Made by a program: the position numbers and the translations under genes. The notes under the pieces were generated by a model that saw only the letters and a program-made list of their open reading frames with translations, did no database searches and was not told the DNA's origin. Below, piece after piece: positions 16,528 to 24,581 of a stretch of 33,839 nucleotides of DNA. Location of the stretch: the NCBI GenBank assembly GCA_001790455.1, contig MGCP01000036.1, forward strand, positions 353 to 34,191. The letters are read 5' to 3'. The stretch's first letter is position 1; every line of letters begins with the position of its first letter. The DNA is from Candidatus Saccharibacteria bacterium RIFCSPHIGHO2_02_FULL_47_12. Lineage in GTDB: Bacteria; Patescibacteriota; Saccharimonadia; Saccharimonadales; JANWIN01.

Positions 16528-17063
16528 TACTGCTCATAGGTGTAGCGGGAAGCGGCAAAAGCACTCAGGGCAAGATGCTAGCTGACCAAAAAGGTTACGC
16601 TTGGCTATCGACGGGCGAGATTTTGCGTGTATTAATTACAGGGAGCCGCCGCCAGGAGATGCTCGAGGGCAAGTTACTCACGGACGAAGAAGTGATTAAC
16701 GTAGTAGACAAGGTGCTGGAGCTGATTGATCCAAATGATGAATTTGTGCTGGATGGTTTTCCTCGCACCCTAAAACAGCTTGATTGGTTGCTAAAGCAGG
16801 AAAAGAGTGGCCGTTTTTCTCGCATACTGGTGTTTCACCTAACGGCTTCAGAAAAAGTCGTGCATGACCGGCTGCGCCAGCGAGGGAGGCTAGATGACAG
16901 CGAAGAAGCCATTGCAAAACGGTTTGACGAATACAGAGCTCTTACGCTGCCCATAATTCAAAAGTTAAAACAGGCAGGCACTACGGTGGTAGAAATAGAC
17001 GCAGGCAACAACCCAGAGGATATTCATAAACAGATCATGAAACAGATTAACGGGCCAAGGTAA
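16524..17063 (+). CDS. adk: Adenylate kinase-type nucleoside monophosphate kinase
   Basis: A 179-residue enzyme interconverting AMP, ATP and ADP. P-loop GVAGSGKST (6-14), the AMP-binding LSTGEILR (about 28-35), DGFPRT (77-82) and RLRQRGRLDDSEEAIAKRFDEY with a very short LID region. The first loop has Ala where most Adk have P/G. It lacks a zinc-binding LID, so it is a short form; another NMP specificity is possible. Overlaps yqeY (ATGA) and map (TAATG), so the three are translationally coupled. The adk-map order is conserved in many bacteria. Confidence 0.88.
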   Translation: MILLIGVAGSGKSTQGKMLADQKGYAWLSTGEILRVLITGSRRQEMLEGKLLTDEEVINVVDKVLELIDPNDEFVLDGFPRTLKQLDWLLKQEKSGRFSRILVFHLTASEKVVHDRLRQRGRLDDSEEAIAKRFDEYRALTLPIIQKLKQAGTTVVEIDAGNNPEDIHKQIMKQINGPR

Positions 17064-17839
17064 TGGTCGAAACCCATACTTCACGGATGACTCGCATCAA
17101 ATCAGATGTAGACATACGGGCAATGAAAGAGGGCGGGCGCATGTTGGCAACCGTACTCGATCAGTTGGAGAAAAACCTAGCACCAGGCATGAACACCAAA
17201 GAACTGGCCAACCAAGCAGCAAAGGAGCTAAAGTCACTGGGCGGCAAGCCGGCCTTTTTAGGATACGAGGGTTACCCGGACGTTTTATGTGTATCTGTAA
17301 ACGACGAGGTGGTACACGGCATACCCAAGACCTCAAAGATTATTAAAGAAGGCGATATTGTGGGTTTGGACTTTGGTGTCTTGCATAAGGGGTTAATTAC
17401 TGACGGGGCCAGAAGTCTGATAGCCGGATCAAGTGCATCTAAGGCCGACAAGCAGCTGGTAGCGGCTACCAAACAAGCCCTAGATGCGGCCATAGACGCT
17501 GTTCGCGACGGGGCAAGGGTAGGAGATATTGCAGCGGCTGCGCAGGCCGTGCTCGAAAAACACGGTCTAGGTATTGTTAGGGATCTGGTAGGGCACGGTG
17601 TGGGTGACCATTTGCATGAAGAGCCAAATATACCCAACTTTGGTTCAAAAAATACTGGCCCTATGCTAAAGGCCGGCATGACAATCGCCATTGAACCCAT
17701 GGCTACGCTCGGTGGTTACCATGTTTTTATGGCCGAAGATGGTTGGACGGTTTGCACAAGGGACGGATCGCGTTCTGCCCACTTTGAACACACTGTTTTG
17801 GTTACCAGAGACGGAGCGGAAATACTAACCACGGCTTAG
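17063..17839 (+). CDS. map: Methionine aminopeptidase, type I
   Basis: A 258-residue enzyme that removes the initiator methionine after deformylation. The five metal ligands can be seen: D103 (GLDFG), D114 (LITDGARS), H178 (LVGHGVGDHLHEEP), E211 (AIEPM) and E242 (FEHTV). The VNDEVVHGIP segment of the substrate pocket is present. The start overlaps the adk stop (TAATG); an ATG eight codons later (MTRIKSD) is an alternative. With def and fmt also in this window, the whole formyl-methionine processing route is encoded here. Confidence 0.95.
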   Translation: MVETHTSRMTRIKSDVDIRAMKEGGRMLATVLDQLEKNLAPGMNTKELANQAAKELKSLGGKPAFLGYEGYPDVLCVSVNDEVVHGIPKTSKIIKEGDIVGLDFGVLHKGLITDGARSLIAGSSASKADKQLVAATKQALDAAIDAVRDGARVGDIAAAAQAVLEKHGLGIVRDLVGHGVGDHLHEEPNIPNFGSKNTGPMLKAGMTIAIEPMATLGGYHVFMAEDGWTVCTRDGSRSAHFEHTVLVTRDGAEILTTA

Positions 17840-17894
17840 CTCTACATTGGTCGCTTCTTCCTCGCACTGCACCTAAGCGCTAAGCGGTGAAAGG

Positions 17895-17924
17895 TTGGCA
17901 AATTCCAAGTGTAAGCGTTATACT
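17895..17924 (+). promoter_or_regulatory. ftsA promoter
   Basis: TTGGCA, 18-nt spacer, TATACT, ending 6 nt before the ATG. It overlaps a possible TTG-initiated extension of ftsA, which is therefore rejected. Confidence 0.75.
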
Positions 17925-17930
17925 TGCCTC

Positions 17931-19163
17931 ATGCGCGAGCAAAATGCTCATATCTTTGTTGGCCTAGATATAGGCACCAGTATGGTTCGTTGTGTGGTTG
18001 GTATGCCAGGCGAGCAGGACCCCACTAAGCCATCGGTCATTGGCCACGGTTCAGCCCCCAACCAGGGTATGCGCCGCGGCGTTATAGTACATATTGACGA
18101 CGTTGTCCAGGCCGTCCAGCAAGCCGTTAGTGAGGCTGAGCGTCTTTCTGGCATGCAGATTGGTCGCGTGACTGTGAACGTTAATGGCAGCCACGTTGTG
18201 GGGGTAAACTCTCGGGGAGTTATAGCCATAAGTACAGCCAACCGAGAAATCACTGCCGAGGATCGGTTTAGGGCAGAAGAAGCCTCGGCAATCATCAAGC
18301 TACCACCCAACCGCGAGATCATTCAAATTTTTGCCAAAAACTATAGGTTGGACGGCCAAGACAATATAAAAGATCCGGTTGGTATGCAAGGTGTTAGGTT
18401 AGAGGTTGACACCCACATCGTCACGGCTTCTATACCAAACCTTCGCAACCTAGATGCTGTATTAGATAAAGCACGCCTATCTGCCTCGCATCATACCGTT
18501 TCTAGCCTAGCTGCAGCCGAGGCTGTTCTAAACAGGCAGCAAAAAGAGGCGGGAACGGTTTTGATCGACATTGGCGCCGGCACGACCAACCTGGTGGTTA
18601 TAGAAGACGGTGAGGTACAGCACATAGCCGTTATACCCATGGGCGGCATACACATTACTAACGATCTAGCTATTGGTCTAAAAACCGACCTAGATATTGC
18701 CGAGGCCGTCAAATTACAGCACGCCAATCTATCTGGTGATACCAAGAGAACACGCGTCTCGGTCACCGTTAATCGCAAAAATCATGCTTTTGACCCTGAA
18801 GAAATACATATGATTGTAGAGGCTCGCGTAGAAGAGATATTTGAGTACGTAGATAAAGAGCTTCGAAAAATCGGGCGTTCGCGAAAATTGCCTGGCGGTA
18901 TAGTTCTGGTTGGCGGAAGCTCCAAACTTCCAGGTATTGCAGAGTTCGCAAAAGAAAAACTAGAACTTGCTGCCCGAATTGGAACGCTAGAATCAGTCCA
19001 GGGACTTAAAGATACTGTGGGTGACCCTTCTTTCTTTACGGCTGTGGGCCTAATGTTACTAGACATGTTGCTTCTGCCCGATAGCCACCACATCTTAGCT
19101 GGCAACGGGGGCAAGGGAGTTTCGGGGCTTATTGAGGGTATTTTTAAGCGCATAAAGCGTTAG
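17931..19163 (+). CDS. ftsA: Cell division protein FtsA
   Basis: A 410-residue actin-like ATPase that tethers FtsZ to the membrane. Phosphate-1 VGLDIGTSMVRCVVG is near the N-terminus, the 1C domain follows (GSAPNQGMRRGVIVHIDD), phosphate-2 is IDIGAGTTNLVVIEDG, and the adenosine motif is GIVLVGGSSKLPGI. The C-terminal VSGLIEGIFKRIKR is the amphipathic membrane-targeting helix. A leaderless promoter sets the start; a longer frame beginning at TTG 17895 would run through the -35 and -10. ftsZ lies 133 bp downstream with its own promoter. No other dcw genes are adjacent. Confidence 0.95.
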   Translation: MREQNAHIFVGLDIGTSMVRCVVGMPGEQDPTKPSVIGHGSAPNQGMRRGVIVHIDDVVQAVQQAVSEAERLSGMQIGRVTVNVNGSHVVGVNSRGVIAISTANREITAEDRFRAEEASAIIKLPPNREIIQIFAKNYRLDGQDNIKDPVGMQGVRLEVDTHIVTASIPNLRNLDAVLDKARLSASHHTVSSLAAAEAVLNRQQKEAGTVLIDIGAGTTNLVVIEDGEVQHIAVIPMGGIHITNDLAIGLKTDLDIAEAVKLQHANLSGDTKRTRVSVTVNRKNHAFDPEEIHMIVEARVEEIFEYVDKELRKIGRSRKLPGGIVLVGGSSKLPGIAEFAKEKLELAARIGTLESVQGLKDTVGDPSFFTAVGLMLLDMLLLPDSHHILAGNGGKGVSGLIEGIFKRIKR

Positions 19164-19229
19164 CTTACGCCTAATCTGCAGTTTTTGTATTCACTCATTT
19201 AATATCGTTACGCAAGAGGGTTCCGGCAG

Positions 19230-19258
19230 TTGTTCATTGCAAATTAGTACGCTATACT
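19230..19258 (+). promoter_or_regulatory. ftsZ promoter
   Basis: TTGTTC, 17-nt spacer, TATACT, giving a leader of about 32 nt with AAAGGA (19279-19284) as a weak Shine-Dalgarno. Confidence 0.7.
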
Positions 19259-19296
19259 ACCACTTATAAAAGTGAGTTAAAGGATAGTTCAGCGAT

Positions 19297-20583
19297 ATGC
19301 CTCAAGTTACACCTGCCATAGAAACATTCGCCCGTATTAAGGTAATTGGAATAGGTGGGGCGGGTGGTGCAGCTATCAACCGAATGGTAGAAGCTGGGGT
19401 TACTGGTGTAGAGTTTATTGCGGTTAATACCGACGCGCAGGCCTTGCATCATTCTAAGGCTAGCGTCAAGATTAATATTGGCAAAGACACTACCAGGGGC
19501 CTGGGTTCTGGTGCCGATCCTTCCGTGGGGCAAAAAGCAGCTGAGGAATCAGAAGAAGAGATTAAAAGCGCCATAGAAGGTGCAGATATGGTGTTTGTGA
19601 CCTTGGGTGCCGGAGGAGGCACGGGCAGTGGCGCTGGCCATGTGGTGGCCAACGTAGCCCGAGACCTGGATATTCTAACTATAGGGTTTGCTACAAAGCC
19701 ATTTGCTTTTGAGGGTGAAAAACGCCGCCGCAACGCCGAAACAGCCATAGATAAACTACGAAAAAAGGTAGACACGCTGATCGTTATACCTAACGACCGC
19801 TTGCTTCAGACTATAGATAGGCAAACTCCGCTTCTTGAGGCATTTAAGGTAGCAGATGATGTTCTGCGCCAAGGAGTCCAGGGCATTTCAGATCTTATCA
19901 CCGTCCACGGGCTTATTAATTTGGACTTCGCTGATGTTAAGACGGTTATGGCTCACGCCGGTTCTGCCCTGATGGGCATAGGACGGGCCAGCGGCGAGAA
20001 TCGCGCCGTGCAGGCTGCACAGCAAGCCATAGAGTCACCTCTGCTAGAGGTGTCAATCGACGGGGCTAGAGGCATCTTGTTTAACGTCATTGGTGGCAAC
20101 GACATGACCATGCATGAAATTAACGCCGCCGCAGAAACAATCACTGCTGCCGCCGACCCAGATGCCAACATTATATTTGGCGCTACTATTAATCCAGAAC
20201 TAGAGGGCGAGATAATCATTACAGTAGTGGCAACGGGTTTTGATTCATCATACTTTGCCAACAGACAGCACGTAGATCGCCCGGAAGCCGCTTTTTCTGA
20301 AGATAAGCACGAAGAATTGCCAGTTGGCGAAGAAGCCATGTCTGACATAAACATGGACCTAGAGTCTAAAAAAGAAGGCATAGACCCACACGAGGAGTTT
20401 CATTCTGACCATCCTGTAGCAAACATATGGACCCTGGGAGACGACAATCACAGCGATAGTGCCAGCCATAAGGATGCGGATGAGGACCCTAGCACAGCTG
20501 AAGAGTCAGAACTAGACAAACCATCGTTTATTCGTAGGCTAAAAAAGGGCAAAAACAAAAAAGACGACGAAAAAAAGGGTTAG
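19297..20583 (+). CDS. ftsZ: Cell division protein FtsZ
   Basis: A 428-residue tubulin-like GTPase that forms the division ring. IGIGGAGGAAINRM (17-30) and the tubulin signature GGGTGSG (106-112) bind GTP. The T7 region reads NLDFADVKTVM, which carries the catalytic Asp. After the core (about residue 330) comes an acidic linker of roughly 75 residues, then DKPSFIRRLKK, matching the conserved tail that binds FtsA, and finally a Lys-rich end of about 12 residues. The basic end resembles the CTV tail seen in other FtsZ proteins. A terminator overlaps the stop. Confidence 0.97.
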   Translation: MPQVTPAIETFARIKVIGIGGAGGAAINRMVEAGVTGVEFIAVNTDAQALHHSKASVKINIGKDTTRGLGSGADPSVGQKAAEESEEEIKSAIEGADMVFVTLGAGGGTGSGAGHVVANVARDLDILTIGFATKPFAFEGEKRRRNAETAIDKLRKKVDTLIVIPNDRLLQTIDRQTPLLEAFKVADDVLRQGVQGISDLITVHGLINLDFADVKTVMAHAGSALMGIGRASGENRAVQAAQQAIESPLLEVSIDGARGILFNVIGGNDMTMHEINAAAETITAAADPDANIIFGATINPELEGEIIITVVATGFDSSYFANRQHVDRPEAAFSEDKHEELPVGEEAMSDINMDLESKKEGIDPHEEFHSDHPVANIWTLGDDNHSDSASHKDADEDPSTAEESELDKPSFIRRLKKGKNKKDDEKKG

Positions 20584-20596
20584 CTGGCCCTTTTTG
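20572..20596 (+). terminator. ftsZ terminator overlapping the stop codon
   Basis: AAAAAGGG and CCCTTTTT arms with an 8-nt loop containing the TAG stop. Confidence 0.75.
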
Positions 20597-20610
20597 TATT
20601 AAATAATACA

Positions 20611-20740
20611 CCATAATATGGGTTGCAAACCCCTACGGGTAGAGTTATGATGGTTGCACATAACGCTATATGTAGCGATAGCCAAAAGGTTAGCACCTTT
20701 AAAACCATAAAATTTTGCGAATAGAAGTGCTAGCCCTGTA
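20611..20740 (+). promoter_or_regulatory. Structured region before nrdR
   Basis: Three stems lie in this 130-nt stretch: GGGTT-GCA-AACCC (20620-20632), CGCT/AGCG (20664-20677), and a 9-bp long-range stem, GGTTAGCAC (20688-20696) with GTGCTAGCC (20727-20735, one G-U). The last encloses AAAA/TTTT that could pair inside. No open frame is convincing. It may be an untranslated regulatory leader of nrdR, or a small RNA; no known riboswitch class is recognised. Confidence 0.5.
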
Positions 20741-20777
20741 AACTATATGTAACTGAGACATCTAAGGAGACAAACCG

Positions 20778-21257
20778 ATGAAATGCAGCCAGTGCCAAAC
20801 CGATGACACCAAAGTCATAGAGTCGCGCGATGTAGCTGATGGCCAAGCCATTCGCCGCCGCCGGGTCTGCATGAAGTGCAATCATCGTTTTACCACCTAC
20901 GAGCGCATAGAAAAACCCCAGCTCATTGTTATAAAAAACAATGGTACGCGTGAGTTGTTTAACAGGGACAAGCTAATGGCAGGGCTTTACCGCGCCTGTG
21001 AGAAAACGCCGGTAACTAGCCTGCAGCTAGAAGAGCTGACCAATAAGATAGAGCAGGATATCTATGAGCTAGGAGAGCCAGAAGTGTCATCTTCTAAGAT
21101 TGGCCAAATAGTTATGGACCGGCTGGCCAGCTTAAACGAAGTAGCATATGTGCGATTTGCAAGCGTCTATCGTCGATTTAAAGATATTGCCGGGTTTGAG
21201 AGAGAATTATCACAGATTCGGGAGGGTAAGACAGGTAGCATTAAAGACAAGGGTTAG
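20778..21257 (+). CDS. nrdR: Transcriptional repressor NrdR
   Basis: A 159-residue nucleotide-sensing repressor of ribonucleotide reductase genes. The N-terminal zinc ribbon has CSQC (3-6) and CMKC (31-34), with the usual VIESRDVADGQAIRRRR between them. An ATP-cone domain follows (about 48-138: VIKNNGTRELFNRDKL, then RFASVYRRFKD). Shine-Dalgarno AAGGAG at 20764-20769. It is directly upstream of nrdJ, its expected target. No clear NrdR-box pair is visible in the gap, so control of nrdJ remains an inference from context. Confidence 0.96.
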   Translation: MKCSQCQTDDTKVIESRDVADGQAIRRRRVCMKCNHRFTTYERIEKPQLIVIKNNGTRELFNRDKLMAGLYRACEKTPVTSLQLEELTNKIEQDIYELGEPEVSSSKIGQIVMDRLASLNEVAYVRFASVYRRFKDIAGFERELSQIREGKTGSIKDKG

Positions 21258-21265
21258 ATCGGCTG

Positions 21266-21406
21266 CCCAGTTTCTTTTACAGATGTTAAAAGGAGCTGGG
21301 GAGCTGATGGACGGTTCATAAGAGAGACTAAAGAACCGACTGCAACTCTAAACAAAAACTTAAAAACTAAAAGACTAAAGGCAGTGGGCTTTGTGTACCC
21401 ACTGTC
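21266..21406 (+). promoter_or_regulatory. Structured nrdR-nrdJ intergenic leader
   Basis: Hairpin 1: CCCAGTTTCTTTTA (21266-21279) with TAAAAGGAGCTGGG (21287-21300), 14 bp including two G-U pairs, 7-nt loop, starting 9 nt after the nrdR stop. Hairpin 2: 9 bp, 21380-21388 with 21398-21406, ending 24 nt before the nrdJ Shine-Dalgarno region. Neither has a T-run. The A-rich stretch between them holds no gene. A regulatory role is plausible; the cobalamin riboswitch consensus is not seen. Confidence 0.5.
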
Positions 21407-21440
21407 TAATGGTCGCAACAAAACATAACAGGAGGGAACA

Positions 21441-24227
21441 ATGGGACAGACAACAATTCTAGCTCGCCAACGGCTTTTTACGGAGCCAGGCATCAAAGCT
21501 TATAAGGCTCTAAAGTGGGTTAAACGTGACTCATCAATAGTAAACCCCATGACCGGCAAGCCTGTGTTTGAACAAAAAGACGTTCTGTTCCCAGAGGGTT
21601 GGTCGCTCAACGCAATCAACATTGTTGCCCAAAAATACTTTACTGGCACCCCCGGTACCAGTGGGCGAGAACACAGTCTAAAGCAACTAATAGACAGGGT
21701 AGTAGACACTATTACCCGCACGGGTATCCAAGAGGGCTATTTTGAGTCTGATACCGAAGCAGAAGACTATAAAGAAGAACTAAAGTACGTACTAGCCACA
21801 CAGCGCGCAGCTTTTAATTCTCCTGTATGGTTTAACATTGGCGCTCCTGACCGTTCCCAGCAGGCTAGCGCTTGTTTTATATTGGCCGTAGACGATACTA
21901 TGCCCTCAATCCTCAACTGGTACAAAGAAGAAGGCATGATATTTAAGGGTGGCTCTGGAGCAGGCATAAACCTGTCCAGCCTGCGTGCTTCTACCGAAGA
22001 GCTTGGCAAAAGTGCCGGTACGGCTTCTGGCCCAATTAGCTTTATGCGCGGAGCCGATGCTTCTGCCGGAGCCATTAAAAGCGGTGGCAAAACACGCCGG
22101 GCAGCTAAAATGGTCATTTTAAACGCTGACCACCCTGATGTAGAGGAATTTATTTGGTGTAAGGCTATAGAAGAGCGCAAGGCTCGCGCCTTATCAGAAG
22201 CTGGCTACGATATGGACCTAGACGGCAAAGATGCCTTTAGCGTGCAGTATCAGAATGCCAACAACTCTGTAAGGGTTACAGATGACTTTATGCAGGCTGT
22301 CCAAAACGACGATGACTGGCAGCTAAAGGGCGTAAAGACAGGCAAGGTTGTAAAAACAGTTAAGGCCCGCGACTTGTTTAGGCAGCTTGCAGAGGCAGCT
22401 TGGGAATGTGCTGATCCTGGCATGCAGTTTGACACCACTATTAACCGTTGGCACACCGCTCCAAACGCAGGCCGCATAAACGCCTCTAACCCCTGTAGTG
22501 AGTACATGCACCTAGACAACTCTGCGTGCAATCTTGCATCTATCAACCTGCTTAAATATTTAAATGATGACGGAACGTTTGATATAGAGTCATTCAAGCA
22601 CACCGTAGAGCTTATATTTACAGCCCAGGAAATTCTGGTTGGCTACAGCGAATACCCAACAGAAAACATCACCAAGAATGCACGTATCTACCGTGAGCTT
22701 GGTATAGGCTACGCCAATCTAGGAGCCCTGTTGATGGCTCAAGGTTTACCCTATGACTCAGATGAAGGCCGCGCCCAAGCGGCAGCTATTACCGCCCTTA
22801 TGACGGGCCATGCGTATGCTACCAGTGCACGCATATCTCATAGGGTTGGTCCGTTTGCCGGTTTCCACAAAGATCAAGAAGGCATGCTAAAAGTGTTAAA
22901 AATGCACAGGGAGGCAGTTTCACACATAGATGCCGGTTTGGTTAATGAGGAACTACTAAGTGCTGCTGCTAGTGCATGGGACGAAGCTGTAGAACTAGGC
23001 GATTTATACGGAGTACGTAACTCTCAGGCTAGTGTGTTGGCTCCCACAGGTACCATAGGCCTCATGATGGACTGTGACACTACTGGTATTGAGCCAGATC
23101 TAGGACTAGTAAAGGTTAAAAAACTAGTTGGTGGCGGTACCATGAGTATAGTCAACCAAACAGTGCCTCGAGCACTAAAAGTACTCGGTTATAGTAAGGA
23201 CCAGGTAAAGGATATAATTGACTATATTGATGTAGAAAAGACTATACTTGGTGCACCCCACCTCCAGAAAGATCACGAAGCTGTCTTTGCTTGCTCTATG
23301 GGCGACAACTCTATCCACTACATGGGGCACGTAAAAATGATGTCAGCAGTACAACCTTTTATTTCTGGTGCTATTAGCAAAACCGTAAACATGCCAGAAG
23401 AGGCTACAGTAGAAGATATAGAGCAACTCCACATGGAAGCTTGGAAGCTGGGGCTTAAAGCAGTGGCTATTTACCGCGACAACTGCAAGGTAGCTCAGCC
23501 ACTTTCTATGGCTAAGAAGGAAGGCAAAGAAAATCAGCAGCCAATTGCTATGGCGCCGGAAGGTATGAATGACAAGATCATTCTAAAAGGCGCTGTACGC
23601 AGGCAAATGCCCAAAGTTCGTACGGCCAAAACGTTTAGCTTTACTGTAGGGGGCTTGCACGGCTACTTCACTGTGGGTGAGTTTGAAGACGGTAACCCTG
23701 GTGAGCTGTTTATCAGCATTGCCAAGATTGGTTCAACGCTTGATGGCCTTATGGACTCATTTGGACGGTCTATAAGCTACGGTCTTCAGTATGGCGTACC
23801 ACTAAAGACCTATGTAAAGGGAATGTCCCATATGGCCTTTGCACCGTCGGGCATAACTGATGATCCAGATATCAGGACGGCCTCGTCGGTAGTTGACTAC
23901 ATATTCCGCCGCTTGGCTCTAACCTATCTGTCGTTTGATGATCGCCTAGAGCTTGGGCTGGCTAGCATAGACGATATGCCAGAAGACCAAACCAGCTTGT
24001 TGGAAGCTGCTACTGCTGTAGAGGAATCTAGCACACCAGAACCCAAGTTAGAGAAGGTTTCAGATACACCCGCTCCTCAATTTGGATCTGTAGCAAAGCA
24101 ACCAAGCAAACCCTCTACCACCAAAGACGAAACGGCGCCTTTGTGCTACAACTGTGGCAACCAGACCCAAAAAGCCGGCAGTTGCTATGTTTGCACCGCC
24201 TGCGGCTCCACCACTGGCTGCAGCTAG
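21441..24227 (+). CDS. nrdJ: Class II (adenosylcobalamin-dependent) ribonucleotide reductase
   Basis: A 928-residue enzyme reducing ribonucleotides to deoxyribonucleotides. Motifs: FNSPVWFNIG, the ASACFI cysteine, GGSGAGINLSSLR, NPCSEY (N350, C352, E354, the radical cysteine loop), CNLASINL, and PTGTIGLMMDCDTTGIEPD. After the barrel there is a TSCPD-like domain (about 700-835) and a cysteine-rich tail, CYNCGNQTQKAGSCYVCTAC, ending TTGCS, as in NrdJ proteins where tail cysteines re-reduce the active site. It needs vitamin B12, so the cell must obtain cobalamin. Shine-Dalgarno AGGAGG. Follows nrdR across a structured 180-nt gap. Confidence 0.96.
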   Translation: MGQTTILARQRLFTEPGIKAYKALKWVKRDSSIVNPMTGKPVFEQKDVLFPEGWSLNAINIVAQKYFTGTPGTSGREHSLKQLIDRVVDTITRTGIQEGYFESDTEAEDYKEELKYVLATQRAAFNSPVWFNIGAPDRSQQASACFILAVDDTMPSILNWYKEEGMIFKGGSGAGINLSSLRASTEELGKSAGTASGPISFMRGADASAGAIKSGGKTRRAAKMVILNADHPDVEEFIWCKAIEERKARALSEAGYDMDLDGKDAFSVQYQNANNSVRVTDDFMQAVQNDDDWQLKGVKTGKVVKTVKARDLFRQLAEAAWECADPGMQFDTTINRWHTAPNAGRINASNPCSEYMHLDNSACNLASINLLKYLNDDGTFDIESFKHTVELIFTAQEILVGYSEYPTENITKNARIYRELGIGYANLGALLMAQGLPYDSDEGRAQAAAITALMTGHAYATSARISHRVGPFAGFHKDQEGMLKVLKMHREAVSHIDAGLVNEELLSAAASAWDEAVELGDLYGVRNSQASVLAPTGTIGLMMDCDTTGIEPDLGLVKVKKLVGGGTMSIVNQTVPRALKVLGYSKDQVKDIIDYIDVEKTILGAPHLQKDHEAVFACSMGDNSIHYMGHVKMMSAVQPFISGAISKTVNMPEEATVEDIEQLHMEAWKLGLKAVAIYRDNCKVAQPLSMAKKEGKENQQPIAMAPEGMNDKIILKGAVRRQMPKVRTAKTFSFTVGGLHGYFTVGEFEDGNPGELFISIAKIGSTLDGLMDSFGRSISYGLQYGVPLKTYVKGMSHMAFAPSGITDDPDIRTASSVVDYIFRRLALTYLSFDDRLELGLASIDDMPEDQTSLLEAATAVEESSTPEPKLEKVSDTPAPQFGSVAKQPSKPSTTKDETAPLCYNCGNQTQKAGSCYVCTACGSTTGCS

Positions 24228-24257
24228 TCCTTGACCCTATATCCTAAACCCTATACC
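24228..24257 (+). promoter_or_regulatory. Promoter of the thioredoxin-fold gene
   Basis: TTGACC, 18-nt spacer, TATACC; the -10 ends 8 nt before the ATG. The spacer is a run of degenerate CCCTA(A/T) units. Confidence 0.6.
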
Positions 24258-24265
24258 CTAGCAGT

Positions 24266-24532
24266 ATGAAAGTGCTTGTGCTGTACCGGCCACAATCTGA
24301 ACACGCCAGACGAACTGAGGAATTTGTAGAAAACATCAAACGGCAACACGGGGTAAAACTTGACGTAGTAGATGTAGATTCACGCGACGGTGTGGCTACG
24401 GCCAGCATGTACGACATAATGCTTTACCCGGCGGTGCTAGTGATGACGCTAGATGGCAGGCTGATAAAGCTATGGAGTGGAGAAGAAGTACCACCCATGC
24501 CAAATGAAGTCGTAGCCTATACTTTCAGTTGA
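24266..24532 (+). CDS. Thioredoxin-fold protein lacking the CXXC site
   Basis: An 88-residue protein with a thioredoxin-like layout: strand MKVLVLY, helix HARRTEEFVENIKRQ, strand KLDVVDVDS, helix, then a cis-proline-type MLYPAVLVMTLDGRLIKLWSG. The position where thioredoxins carry WCxxC reads YRPQSEH, with no cysteine anywhere, so it cannot be a dithiol reductase. It sits just after nrdJ, which depends on disulfide re-reduction, but the missing cysteines argue against a direct role. No Shine-Dalgarno; a promoter 8 nt upstream suggests a leaderless mRNA. Confidence 0.7.
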   Translation: MKVLVLYRPQSEHARRTEEFVENIKRQHGVKLDVVDVDSRDGVATASMYDIMLYPAVLVMTLDGRLIKLWSGEEVPPMPNEVVAYTFS

Positions 24533-24581
24533 TTGCCTAAGCCTAACAGATAAGATATAGTGATTATGAAGTCTAAAACCT

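Noticed and set aside
17895..17930. TTG-initiated N-terminal extension of FtsA
   Set aside because: It would translate through the -35 and -10 of the ftsA promoter; ATG 17931 fits the promoter and the family's N-terminus.
20611..20740. tRNA gene or known riboswitch before nrdR
   Set aside because: GGGTT-GCA-AACCC resembles a T-arm, but no acceptor stem, anticodon arm or CCA end can be built around it, and no riboswitch core is recognisable.
21258..21440. Cobalamin riboswitch before nrdJ
   Set aside because: The B12-box and the usual multi-stem core are not present in the 180 nt, although the context would suit one.
24235..24260. Telomere-like CCCTA repeats
   Set aside because: Only a few degenerate units, internal to the chromosome and within a promoter spacer.
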